Shown piece by piece: positions 23,381 through 30,248 of a DNA stretch of 35,106 bases. Position numbers and translations under genes: made by a program. Under the pieces are notes generated by a model that had not been told where the DNA came from, ran no database searches, and saw only the letters and a program-made list of their open reading frames with translations. Source of the stretch: Alicyclobacillaceae bacterium (GTDB lineage: Bacteria > Bacillota > Bacilli > Alicyclobacillales > Alicyclobacillaceae); NCBI GenBank assembly GCA_019683615.1, contig JADGIC010000007.1, positions 1 through 35,106 on the forward strand, written 5' to 3'. Within the stretch, counting starts at the first letter, position 1, and the number at the start of each line of letters is the position of its first letter.

Positions 23381-24010
23381 ATGGCGGAAAATCTGACAAT
23401 CCGAGCGGAAGAAGACTTTAGTCCGATAGAGTTGCGCGTGTACCAGATCCTGCGTGAACAGATTCTTTCCGGCGAACTGAAAGCCGGAGAACGCTTGGTG
23501 GAGCGGGAGTTGGCGGACAAATTGCACATCAGCCGCACCCCGGTCCGGGAAGCGTTGCGCAAATTGGATTCCGAAGGACTGATTCGGATCATCCCCCGCA
23601 AGGGCGGGATTGTGGCTGACCTCAGCCAGGATGACATCATTGATATGTTCGAAATACTGGAGAGTTTGGAAACGCTGGCGGTGCGCCAGGCGGCCGCGCG
23701 GATCACGCCCGAACAGCGCAAACTGTTGGAAGACGTCGACGAGACGGACGTCGCGTCGATGATCCGCGCCATCTGCCAGGTGGCGCGCAATCGCCGTCTG
23801 GATGAGATGTTGCGCGGGCTGTTGGACCTGATCCGGGCGAGTGCGCGCATCGGCCGGGAGCGGCCGGGGCGGGCATTTGAGGCCACCCAGGAGCACCGGG
23901 CGATTCTGGAAGCCGTCAAGCAGGGAGACGGGGAGCGGGCGGTCCAATTGGTTCGAGAGCACATCCGCCGCTCGGTTGAGGCGTATCAGTCCCAACTGCG
24001 GTCTCGCTGA
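23381..24010 (+). CDS. GntR-family transcriptional regulator, FCD subgroup
   Basis: This 209-aa regulator has an N-terminal winged helix-turn-helix (about 12-75; LREQILSGELKAGERLVERE and ISRTPVREALRKLDSEGL) and a helical C-terminal FCD effector domain. FCD domains usually bind a metal through an Asp and three His. Here the late histidines are seen in QEHRAIL and VREHIRRS, but the early D-x-x-F-H element reads DVASMIRAI, so the first ligands are lost and the domain is slightly short. The ATG at 23381 has GGGAAGTGA upstream. As the only regulator in the cluster it is the natural reader of the GTATACC sites, which match the known operator style of this subgroup. It probably acts as a repressor released by a pathway intermediate. 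Confidence 0.9.
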   Translation: MAENLTIRAEEDFSPIELRVYQILREQILSGELKAGERLVERELADKLHISRTPVREALRKLDSEGLIRIIPRKGGIVADLSQDDIIDMFEILESLETLAVRQAAARITPEQRKLLEDVDETDVASMIRAICQVARNRRLDEMLRGLLDLIRASARIGRERPGRAFEATQEHRAILEAVKQGDGERAVQLVREHIRRSVEAYQSQLRSR

Positions 24011-24087
24011 GGCCGCGTGCGGGCGGGTTTCCGGCGCGGGCCGCGAGGTGCGGACGCGCCGGTTTTCGTACCGCCTGACGGCGGTTC

Positions 24088-24672
24088 GTGGATCGACAGA
24101 CAGTCCGCGGGGAGGGAATCGCCACGAACTGGATTCATTTGTGGTGGGGATTTTTCATTTCGAACGTGTTGGGGTACGGGGGCGGACCGTCCTCCATCCC
24201 TTTGATGCAAAATGAAATCGTCCAGCACTACCACTGGATGACAAACAGCCAGTTTGCCAACATGTTGGCGTTGGCGAACGCATTGCCCGGACCGATTGCG
24301 ACCAAGATTGCCGCATTCACCGGGTACGGGGTGGGCGGTTGGTTGGGCCTGGTGGTGGCGACGGCGGCGACCGTACTCCCGTCGGCGATGGCGGTGGTGT
24401 TGTTGCTGCGACTGTTGAACCGTTACCGGCAATCGCGCCCGGTTAAGGGAATGACAGCCTTGGTACAACCGGTCATCGCCGTTCTGATGGTAGTGTTGAC
24501 TTGGCAGATTGGCCGCGATTCCGTCAGCGGCGTGGGTTGGATTCAGTCGATGTGCATCGCAGCTGTCGCCTGGTGGGCGATGGAGCGCCGCAAAGTGCAC
24601 CCTGCACTGGTCATTGTTGCAGCGTTCATCTACGGTGGGCTCATTCTCCCGCACTTGCCGCGTTTGGCCTGA
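24088..24672 (+). CDS. ChrA-family half-size membrane transporter (second copy)
   Basis: This is one CHR domain of up to 194 aa with five to six membrane segments, paralogous to the first copy. It has the same VLGYGGGPSSIPLMQNEIV and ALANALPGPIATKIAAFTGYGVGGW signatures but a shorter C-terminus. Together the two may form the hetero-pair typical of short ChrA systems. The start is uncertain. GTG 24088 has only a weak site, while the strong GGGGAGGG (24109-24116) is followed at good spacing by ACG (24124), not ATG/GTG/TTG. The next TTG (24139) is too far in. The gene follows gntR by 77 bases and ends the cluster. Confidence 0.8.
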   Translation: MDRQTVRGEGIATNWIHLWWGFFISNVLGYGGGPSSIPLMQNEIVQHYHWMTNSQFANMLALANALPGPIATKIAAFTGYGVGGWLGLVVATAATVLPSAMAVVLLLRLLNRYRQSRPVKGMTALVQPVIAVLMVVLTWQIGRDSVSGVGWIQSMCIAAVAWWAMERRKVHPALVIVAAFIYGGLILPHLPRLA

Positions 24673-24708
24673 CATACGCCAAGGGGTCCGAGTGCGGCTT
24701 CCCGACAA

Positions 24709-24745
24709 GGCCGCGGAGCATGCCGAAAGGGGTCTCTCCGCGGCC
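24709..24745 (+). terminator. Hairpin at the end of the accessory cluster
   Basis: GGCCGCGGAG (24709-24718) and CTCCGCGGCC (24736-24745) form a perfect 10-bp stem with a 17-base loop, 37 bases after the second ChrA-like stop. It lacks a T-run, so termination may be weak or Rho-assisted. Confidence 0.45.
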
Positions 24746-25043
24746 CGGTGGAAGAACGGGAAGCTGGTCCAGTCTGCTGCCCCGGTTTGACTGAACGGCG
24801 GGGGGCCGGTGGTGTACAGGCGCGGTAGGCAAGTGGCTTGGCGTCCTGGCCTTTCGACAAGTTTGCCTCGTACGATGATCAAATCCCTTGTTCGATGATC
24901 AGATCCGTTGTCGGCAAATCATGTCAACGGATGCAAAACACCCCCCGATCACCATCATTCGACAAAAATCGGCGGCTCCTATTGACCATTCTTTTAGATT
25001 GGTTCAATAATGAAATTGGTTCAATAATGAGTTGTCAATAAAT
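24746..25043. repeat. Intergenic stretch with two short tandem duplications
   Basis: No gene is seen. A 20-bp unit starting CGATGATCA is repeated in tandem (24873-24892 and 24893-24912) with three differences. ATTGGTTCAATAATGA (24998-25013) recurs with one inserted T at 25015-25031. The second pair overlaps the promoter region of the riboswitch transcript. Confidence 0.7.
24982..25011 (+). promoter_or_regulatory. Putative promoter of the riboswitch-EAL transcript
   Basis: TTGACC (24982-24987), an 18-base spacer and AATAAT (25006-25011). The duplicated segment provides a second AATAAT at 25024-25029. Transcription would start just before the c-di-GMP aptamer. Confidence 0.45.
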
Positions 25044-25162
25044 CCACAAGTGTTTCAGGGCAAACCAGCGGAAACGCTGGGACGCAAAGCTACGGGTCTG
25101 TCGACGTCCCGGAGAACGAAGCGGTACGGGGCGTCTATGATCGCCGGGCTGCCGCTTGAGGA
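25044..25162 (+). ncRNA. Cyclic di-GMP-I (GEMM-I) riboswitch aptamer
   Basis: The conserved core is clear: CAGGGCAAACC, then a CCAGCG-GAAA-CGCTGG hairpin with a GNRA loop (25066-25081), then GGGACGCAAAGCTACGGG, and the 3' element ATGATCGCCGGGCTGCCG. A variable P3 extension pairs GACGTCCC (25103-25110) with GGGGCGTC (25128-25135). The outer stem can be drawn from TCCACAAG (25044-25051) with CTTGAGGA (25155-25162), one mismatch. It lies in the leader of an EAL-domain gene, so the regulated gene acts on the ligand itself. Confidence 0.92.
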
Positions 25163-25170
25163 TACTCATG

Positions 25171-25200
25171 GGCAGCCGTGTGGCTGCCTTTCGTCGTTTG
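25171..25200 (+). terminator. Intrinsic terminator serving as riboswitch expression platform
   Basis: GGCAGCC (25171-25177), loop GTGT, GGCTGCC (25182-25188), then TTTCGTCGTTT. The 3' end of the aptamer (25147-25153) has the same sequence as the right arm, GGCTGCC, so it can pair with the left arm instead, as an antiterminator. Ligand binding would hold 25147-25153 in the aptamer and favour termination: an OFF switch by inference. Confidence 0.75.
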
Positions 25201-25273
25201 CGCAGCCGCATGGAGCGTTCCACGCGTTCCCGGGCACCTGTATCCAACTTCTTGGGAAGGAATGAAAAACTAG

Positions 25274-25594
25274 ATGGAGCGTTGGGTGTCGGGGTTCCGG
25301 CGCACACCGCACGGACGGCGTACGGAAACCCGCGGGACAAAAGGAGGTGTGAACCTCGCCTCCGATCCGCCTCTCGCCGAAACCACTCCCCAACATGGCA
25401 CCGCGCGCGTGCAGAACAAGCGGATTTTGGTTTCCAATCGGGACGGATTGGGCCTCTCCGCGTCAGCTTGGGTCCCGGTTCAACCGGGCCTCCCAGTGTG
25501 GATGAACGGCTGCCGGGCCACTGGCCACGTGGTGTTGACCGGGGCCACCGCGGCGGACGAGGTGACGGCGTGGTTGATCCAGTTCGACCCGTAA
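25274..25594 (+). CDS. Small hypothetical protein between riboswitch and EAL gene
   Basis: I do not recognise this 106-aa product. Its second half (KRILVSNRDGLGLSASAW to TAADEVTAWLIQFDP) looks like a folded soluble domain, while the first 25 residues are Arg-rich and unconvincing. ATG 25274 has AAGGAA about 12 bases upstream. A very strong AAGGAGGT at 25341-25348 directly abuts an in-frame GTG (25349), which is too close for normal initiation. A three-codon ORF (25262-25273) ends right before the ATG. If real, it lies under the c-di-GMP riboswitch with the EAL gene; it may instead be non-coding leader. Confidence 0.35.
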   Translation: MERWVSGFRRTPHGRRTETRGTKGGVNLASDPPLAETTPQHGTARVQNKRILVSNRDGLGLSASAWVPVQPGLPVWMNGCRATGHVVLTGATAADEVTAWLIQFDP

Positions 25595-25641
25595 ACGGGG
25601 GTGGACCTGCGGGAGGTGTACCACGGGAGGCTGGGTGAGAG

Positions 25642-27168
25642 ATGTTCAGCAGATTCGCAGGCAGAAACGGGCTGTGGGTGGCGTGGACAGGGCATTCGTT
25701 GCGGGCGGTTCCTCTGGGCACGTTGGCGCTGACCGCGGCGTGGTGCGGCGGTGCGGCATTCGCGCTGGGCATCGCTGCTCGGGCTTGGCGGAAACTGCGC
25801 CGGCGCGACCGGCTGACCGGACTGTACAACGGGAGAGGGTTGTTGACCCGCCTGCAGTCGGTGCTGACCGCGCGGGCAGCAGACAACGCGGACCTGCTGC
25901 CGCCCGTCGCCGTGGCGGTGGTCGACATTGACAGGTTTCGATGGCTGAACGAATCACTGGGCTACAAAGCGGGCGACGAGGTGTTGAAGGTGGTTGCCCG
26001 CCGGCTGGAAGGTTGCGTGGCGGACCGCGGCACCGGGGTTGCGCGTATGGACGGTGACACGTTCGCCTGGGTGATGCCGGGCCTGGGAGACCGCGCAGCG
26101 GCCGCTCGCTTTGTCAGCCGCGTGGTGGACGAGGTGTGCAAAGGCATGACCGTCGGCGGGCGGCTGTACCGGCCGACGCTGTCGGCGGGCATCGCGGTCT
26201 ACCCGGACGATGGTGCGGAAGCGGGCGTGCTGCTTCGGCACGCCGCGACCGCGCTGCACGCCGCACAGGCGGAAGGCCGAGGAGTCATTCGCACGTATGA
26301 CCCAGCTATGAGCCGACGCTTTCAAGAACAGTTTCACCTTGAAAGTGAACTCCTTCGGGCTTTGGCCAACGGCGAGTTTGTGTTGCACTACCAACCGCGC
26401 GTGCAGCTGTCCACTGGGGCGATGTCCGGCGTGGAAGCGCTGCTCCGGTGGCAACACCCTTCACTCGGCCTGCTGCCGCCAAGCCGGTTCATCGACGTGG
26501 CGGAAGAGACTGGCCTGATTGTGCCGATTGGTGAGTGGGTGATCCACGCGGCCTGCCGGCAGGTCAAACAGTGGCAGGCGGAAGGCCTGCCGCCGCTGCG
26601 GGTGGCAGTGAACATTTCCCCGCGCCAGTTTCAACGCGACGACGTGGTGGCGGTCGTCGCTCAAGCCTTGGAGGAACACGGCGTGGATCCGGCGTGGTTT
26701 GAGGTGGAGATCACGGAGCAGGTGTTCATGGGCAACATTGACGAGGCGAACCGTAAAATCCACGCCTTCCGGCGCATGGGCGTGTGCGTGGCCATCGACG
26801 ATTTCGGGGTCGGCTATGCTTCTCTCAGCACCTTGAAACACTTTCCAGTCGACTGCGTGAAAATCGACCGGTCGTTCATTCGCGACGTTCCGGCCAGCCC
26901 GGAAGATGCCGCGATTGTCAGCGCTGTCATTGAGTTGGGCCACAGCCTCCGGTTGCGCGTGGTCGGGGAGGGTGTGGAGACGCCGGAGCAGCGGATGTTC
27001 CTGGAGGCCCGCCGTTGTGACGAGGTTCAGGGGTATTATTTCAGCCATCCGGTGCCTCCGGAAAAAATTCCGAATTTGTGGCGAAACATGAGCCGCCGCG
27101 AGAAATCCGGCGCTGGGGCATCCCTGCCGGGTTGCCTCTGCACCGCCGGATTGAGCAGCGAACCGTAA
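25642..27168 (+). CDS. GGDEF/EAL c-di-GMP phosphodiesterase with degenerate GGDEF
   Basis: This 508-aa protein has one membrane segment near residues 25-45, a GGDEF domain (about 55-220) and an EAL domain (about 230-490). The cyclase signature reads DGDTF at 137-141 instead of GGDEF, losing the metal/catalytic Glu, so synthesis of c-di-GMP is unlikely. In the EAL half VEALLRW (E265-L267), NISPRQF, EITEQ, DDFGVGYASL, KIDRSF and GEGVETPEQ are intact, so phosphodiesterase activity is expected, with GGDEF perhaps as a GTP sensor. The ATG at 25642 follows GGGAGG with about 10 bases between. It lies downstream of a c-di-GMP riboswitch, giving direct feedback. The last 25 residues look unstructured. 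Confidence 0.9.
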   Translation: MFSRFAGRNGLWVAWTGHSLRAVPLGTLALTAAWCGGAAFALGIAARAWRKLRRRDRLTGLYNGRGLLTRLQSVLTARAADNADLLPPVAVAVVDIDRFRWLNESLGYKAGDEVLKVVARRLEGCVADRGTGVARMDGDTFAWVMPGLGDRAAAARFVSRVVDEVCKGMTVGGRLYRPTLSAGIAVYPDDGAEAGVLLRHAATALHAAQAEGRGVIRTYDPAMSRRFQEQFHLESELLRALANGEFVLHYQPRVQLSTGAMSGVEALLRWQHPSLGLLPPSRFIDVAEETGLIVPIGEWVIHAACRQVKQWQAEGLPPLRVAVNISPRQFQRDDVVAVVAQALEEHGVDPAWFEVEITEQVFMGNIDEANRKIHAFRRMGVCVAIDDFGVGYASLSTLKHFPVDCVKIDRSFIRDVPASPEDAAIVSAVIELGHSLRLRVVGEGVETPEQRMFLEARRCDEVQGYYFSHPVPPEKIPNLWRNMSRREKSGAGASLPGCLCTAGLSSEP

Positions 27169-27192
27169 GGCGGCGGACACATCGCGCCATCA

Positions 27193-27205
27193 CCGGGAAA
27201 CCCGG
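27193..27205. terminator. Short hairpin between convergent genes
   Basis: CCGGG-AAA-CCCGG lies in the 42-bp gap between the EAL gene and the convergent aldo/keto reductase gene. It is small and has no clear T-run, so this is a weak call. Confidence 0.3.
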
Positions 27206-27210
27206 GCTGT

Positions 27211-28188
27211 TCACCAGGCGTACGCTTCCGGTGCGGGCCCGCCCGGACCAGGGAAGATCTCGTCAAGGCGGCGAAGCACGTCCGCGGTGAGGGTCACTTC
27301 GACCGCGCGAACGGCGTCCTTCAACTGCTGCACCGTTCGAGGACCGACAATCGGCGCCGTGATGGCCGGATTCGCGAGCAACCAAGCGAGTGCCACGGTG
27401 CTCTCCGTTTCACCGAGTTCTTTGCACAGCTGGCTGAACGCCTCCAGTTGGGAACGGTGCCGCTCCGCTTCCGCCCGCAGATGGGAAGAGCGTGAGCCTG
27501 GTGCGGCCTGAAAGACGTTCCCTCCCAGCAGTCCGCCGGCCAGCGGACTCCACGGGATCACGCCGATACCGAGGTCCATCGCCGCCGGCAACACTTCCAG
27601 CTCCGGCAGCCGGCACAGCAGGTGGTACTTGTGCTGTTCAGACACCAATCCGAGAAAGTGGCGGGCTTGGGCAGCCGCCTGGGCCTTCACCAAGTGCCAG
27701 CCGGCAAAGTTGCTGGCGCCCACGTACACCACCTTGCCCTGCAGGACGAACAACTCAAACGCTTCCCACAGCTCATCCCAGCTGACGTTCCGGTCCACAT
27801 GATGCATCTGGTACAGCTCCACGTGGTCGGTCTGCAACCGGCGGAGAGACGCTTCGAGGTGACGGCGCAGTTTGTATCCGGATAAGCCCGGGGCGTCGTT
27901 CGGCCCGTCGTTAGGGTCGATCTGGTGATACACCTTGGTCGCCAGCACCACGCGCTCCCGGCGCCCGCCGCCCTGCGCAAACCAGCGGCCGATGATCTCC
28001 TCCGTGCGCCCGCGGTGACCGTCTCCGCCGTACGTGTTGGCAGTATCAAAAAAGTTGATCCCCAATTCCAAGGCGGTGTCCATGATGCGAAACGCCTCTT
28101 GCTCGTCGGTAACCGGGCCAAAGTTCATCGTGCCGAGGCAGATGCGGCTGACTTTCATGCCCGTGCGTCCGAGGCTGGTGTACTGCAT
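27211..28188 (-). CDS. Aldo/keto reductase
   Basis: This 325-aa cytosolic NADPH-dependent oxidoreductase has a TIM-barrel fold. The catalytic tetrad can be placed: Asp and Tyr in NFFDTANTYGG, Lys in LATKVYH and His in YQMHHVDR. The C-terminal cofactor-binding part includes VALAWLLANPAITAPIVGPRTVQQL. It resembles the general stress/YhdN-type group of Bacillus rather than sugar-specific reductases; the physiological substrate cannot be told. The ATG at 28188 (MQYTSLGRTGMKVSRI) has GGGGGGTTCC just upstream. The frame stays open to 28431, but the added residues are not family-like. It is a single-gene unit with its own promoter. Confidence 0.92.
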   Translation of the reverse strand: MQYTSLGRTGMKVSRICLGTMNFGPVTDEQEAFRIMDTALELGINFFDTANTYGGDGHRGRTEEIIGRWFAQGGGRRERVVLATKVYHQIDPNDGPNDAPGLSGYKLRRHLEASLRRLQTDHVELYQMHHVDRNVSWDELWEAFELFVLQGKVVYVGASNFAGWHLVKAQAAAQARHFLGLVSEQHKYHLLCRLPELEVLPAAMDLGIGVIPWSPLAGGLLGGNVFQAAPGSRSSHLRAEAERHRSQLEAFSQLCKELGETESTVALAWLLANPAITAPIVGPRTVQQLKDAVRAVEVTLTADVLRRLDEIFPGPGGPAPEAYAW

Positions 28189-28533
28189 GGAACCCCCCCG
28201 ATTTGGACAAATGTGCCAAGTACATCTTACCACGGCATTTGGCTGTTCCCAAATAACCGGGTGTGGTTCACACCACGTCGTTGTGTGCGTCACCGTGGTC
28301 GAAACGCCCGCGCCTGTGATAGAATGAAGAGAAGTCAGGTTCGCGGCGCTCTTGCTGGCCCCACGTTCCCCGCCGGGACGTGGGCCGTTGCATGTTTGGC
28401 GGCGGGTTTCAACCCTCGCTCTCTTCGACACTGTCAGAAGAAGAAGATGGACAGGTGCTCAAGGGGCCGGGGTCTGCCACCGAACGGGCCCGGGCGCTGC
28501 CGATACGCGGTTCGGAACCGGGGGAGTACGGTT
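28189..28533. other. Divergent gap with promoter and a hairpin
   Basis: Besides the promoter of the aldo/keto reductase gene, the gap holds CCCACGT (28360-28366) / ACGTGGG (28378-28384), a 7-bp stem with an 11-base loop followed by CCGTTGCATGTTT. This may be an attenuator in the leader of the HAD gene. No small gene is supported. Confidence 0.35.
28224..28252 (-). promoter_or_regulatory. Promoter of the aldo/keto reductase gene
   Basis: On the minus strand TTGGGA (28252-28247), a 17-base spacer and TAAGAT (28229-28224), about 35 bases before the start codon. Confidence 0.55.
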
Positions 28534-29289
28534 GTGACGGGACACTGGCGCTTAATCGCGTTGGATATGGACGGTACCTTGTTGCGTCCGGATGAAACCA
28601 TATCGGACGAGAACCGCCGCTGGATTCAGCGGGCGCGGGAAGCCGGGCTGGAGGTCACGCTGGCAACGGGACGCATGATGCGGGGCCTGGTGCCAGCCCT
28701 CGTCCAGGAGCTGGGCTTGACGGCACCGGTGGTCACAGGCAACGGCGGCGAGGTGTGGATGCCCGACGGTAGCTTGGTGGAACGCCATGTGATGGCGGCT
28801 GATGACGTTCGTTGGTTGCTGGCGCTGGCCCGGGAACACCGGGTGCATCATTGGGGAAGCGCGGCCGAAGCGCTGTTTCGCGCAGGCACCTTTCCCGAAC
28901 AAGTGGAAGCCTATACGTGGGTCAAGTTTGGGTTTGAGTCGGACGATCCCGTTCGTCTCCGCGTCATCTGGGACCAGCTGCAGGCGGCCGGGCGGTTTGA
29001 ACTGACCAATTCGCATCCGTCGAACATAGAGGTCAACCCCGCAGGCGTCAACAAGGCGACCGGCCTCGCCACGGTCTGCCGCATTCTCGGCATCCGGGCA
29101 GCTGAGGTGATCGCCATGGGAGACGGCCTCAATGACGTGCCCATGCTGCGCTGGGCCGGGCTTGGCATTGCAATGGGCAATGCTCAGCCGTGGGTCAAGG
29201 AGGCGGCCGATGAAGTGACCGAGCACCACCTGGCCGACGGAGTCGCCAAGGCCATCGAGCGAATCCTAGGGGCGGGCGCACTCTCGTAA
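28534..29289 (+). CDS. Cof-type HAD-superfamily (IIB) phosphatase
   Basis: This 251-aa cytosolic phosphatase of the Cof/YwpJ type dephosphorylates small molecules such as sugar phosphates or nucleotides. All HAD motifs are present: the nucleophile D11 and acid D13 in LDMDGTLL, TGR in LATGRMM, Lys in VNKATGL, and the metal-binding GDGLNDVPML. The C2B cap lies between motifs II and III. The GTG at 28534 is supported by GGGGGAG about 8 bases upstream; longer frames run into the intergenic region. Substrate specificity cannot be read from sequence. Confidence 0.9.
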   Translation: MTGHWRLIALDMDGTLLRPDETISDENRRWIQRAREAGLEVTLATGRMMRGLVPALVQELGLTAPVVTGNGGEVWMPDGSLVERHVMAADDVRWLLALAREHRVHHWGSAAEALFRAGTFPEQVEAYTWVKFGFESDDPVRLRVIWDQLQAAGRFELTNSHPSNIEVNPAGVNKATGLATVCRILGIRAAEVIAMGDGLNDVPMLRWAGLGIAMGNAQPWVKEAADEVTEHHLADGVAKAIERILGAGALS

Positions 29290-29433
29290 GGTCGCTGGCC
29301 GATCCCGCGCCGCAGGCGGGGCCATCTTTCAGGGATGCGTGGGCATGTTGAATGTTGAACGGCCCGCCGCGCACCATGGTAGCCTACCCGTGTCTGAAAT
29401 CCACGCGCCCAGTCATGGCTGCAACCGGACAGC

Positions 29434-29462
29434 TCGACAGAACCAGGAAATCCAAGTATGAT
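29434..29462 (+). promoter_or_regulatory. Promoter of the DedA-like / yfmQ / qor / phhB unit
   Basis: TCGACA (29434-29439), 17 bases, TATGAT (29457-29462), about 100 bases before the first start codon. The rest of the 29290-29564 gap shows no gene. Confidence 0.5.
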
Positions 29463-29564
29463 CGTCCTGGCGATGGTGGTTGGGGTTCCGGCTGGAGGTG
29501 CGTGCCGATTCCATCGAACGGGCGAGACCCGTCGCGCGGCGCGGCGGAAAAGCGGAAACACGCC

Positions 29565-30203
29565 GTGAGAATCTGGATAGGTTCTCTTTGGTCCGTCTGC
29601 CTGGTGCTGTCCGGGTTTGCGGCGATGGCCCTGTTCTTGTACATGGACCGAAACAACCAACTGTCGTCCGTCATCAGCGGCTGGGGTGCGGTTGGCATCG
29701 CCGCTTCCATCTTGCTGATGGCGGTTCTGTGCATGGTACCGGTGCCGACAGAATTTCTCCTGCTCATGAATATGCGCGTGTACGGCGTGTGGGCTGGGGT
29801 GTCGTTCGCCTGGTGCGGGGCAATGCTCGGCACGCTGGCGGTGTTCGGCCTCGCTCGCCGGTTCGGGCGCCGTTTTGTGCAGCGCTGGGTGTCGGACGAC
29901 CGCTTCCGCCAGGTGGAATCGTGGGTGCGCCGCAGGCAGACGGTGGGGCTGCTGTTCGCCCGTCTGCTGCCGATCCCGGCCGTCATTGTCAACTATGCCG
30001 CCGGACTGCTGACGCCCGTCAAACTGTGGACCTACATGTGGACAGCCGCGGTCACCATCATCCCATACTATATCGGAACCGCTCTGTTGTACCTGGGTAT
30101 CATTCGCCACTTGTCGCTGTGGCTGTTCGTGGGCGTGTTGTCCATGGCGGTCCTGTGGCTTGTGAGCCACTGGGTGACGCGTCGATTTCGCGACCGTTCG
30201 TAA
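29565..30203 (+). CDS. VTT/SNARE-associated (DedA/TVP38-like) membrane protein
   Basis: This 212-aa integral membrane protein of the TVP38/TMEM64 group has about six hydrophobic segments. The core reads FGRRFVQRWVSDDRFRQVE then LLFARLLPIPAVIVNYAAGL, with the conserved Arg-Leu-x-Pro re-entrant element, then YYIGTALLY. Family members act in membrane homeostasis and some as undecaprenyl-phosphate or phospholipid flippases. The GTG at 29565 begins directly before the first segment, with GCGGAAAC as a modest ribosome site. The frame is open from 29352, but the extra 71 residues are polar and unlike the family. First gene of a four-gene unit. Confidence 0.8.
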   Translation: MRIWIGSLWSVCLVLSGFAAMALFLYMDRNNQLSSVISGWGAVGIAASILLMAVLCMVPVPTEFLLLMNMRVYGVWAGVSFAWCGAMLGTLAVFGLARRFGRRFVQRWVSDDRFRQVESWVRRRQTVGLLFARLLPIPAVIVNYAAGLLTPVKLWTYMWTAAVTIIPYYIGTALLYLGIIRHLSLWLFVGVLSMAVLWLVSHWVTRRFRDRS

Positions 30204-30248
30204 GCCGTTCACAAGGATGCCCGGTACGGGCGCCAGGAGCTGACGAGG

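Noticed and set aside
17929-24672. Chromate resistance system
   Set aside because: The ChrA-like halves lack the usual chromate-resistance partners (chrB, chrC/F) and are embedded among catabolic-type enzymes.
24873-24912. CRISPR-like repeat
   Set aside because: There are only two adjacent units, no spacers and no cas genes.
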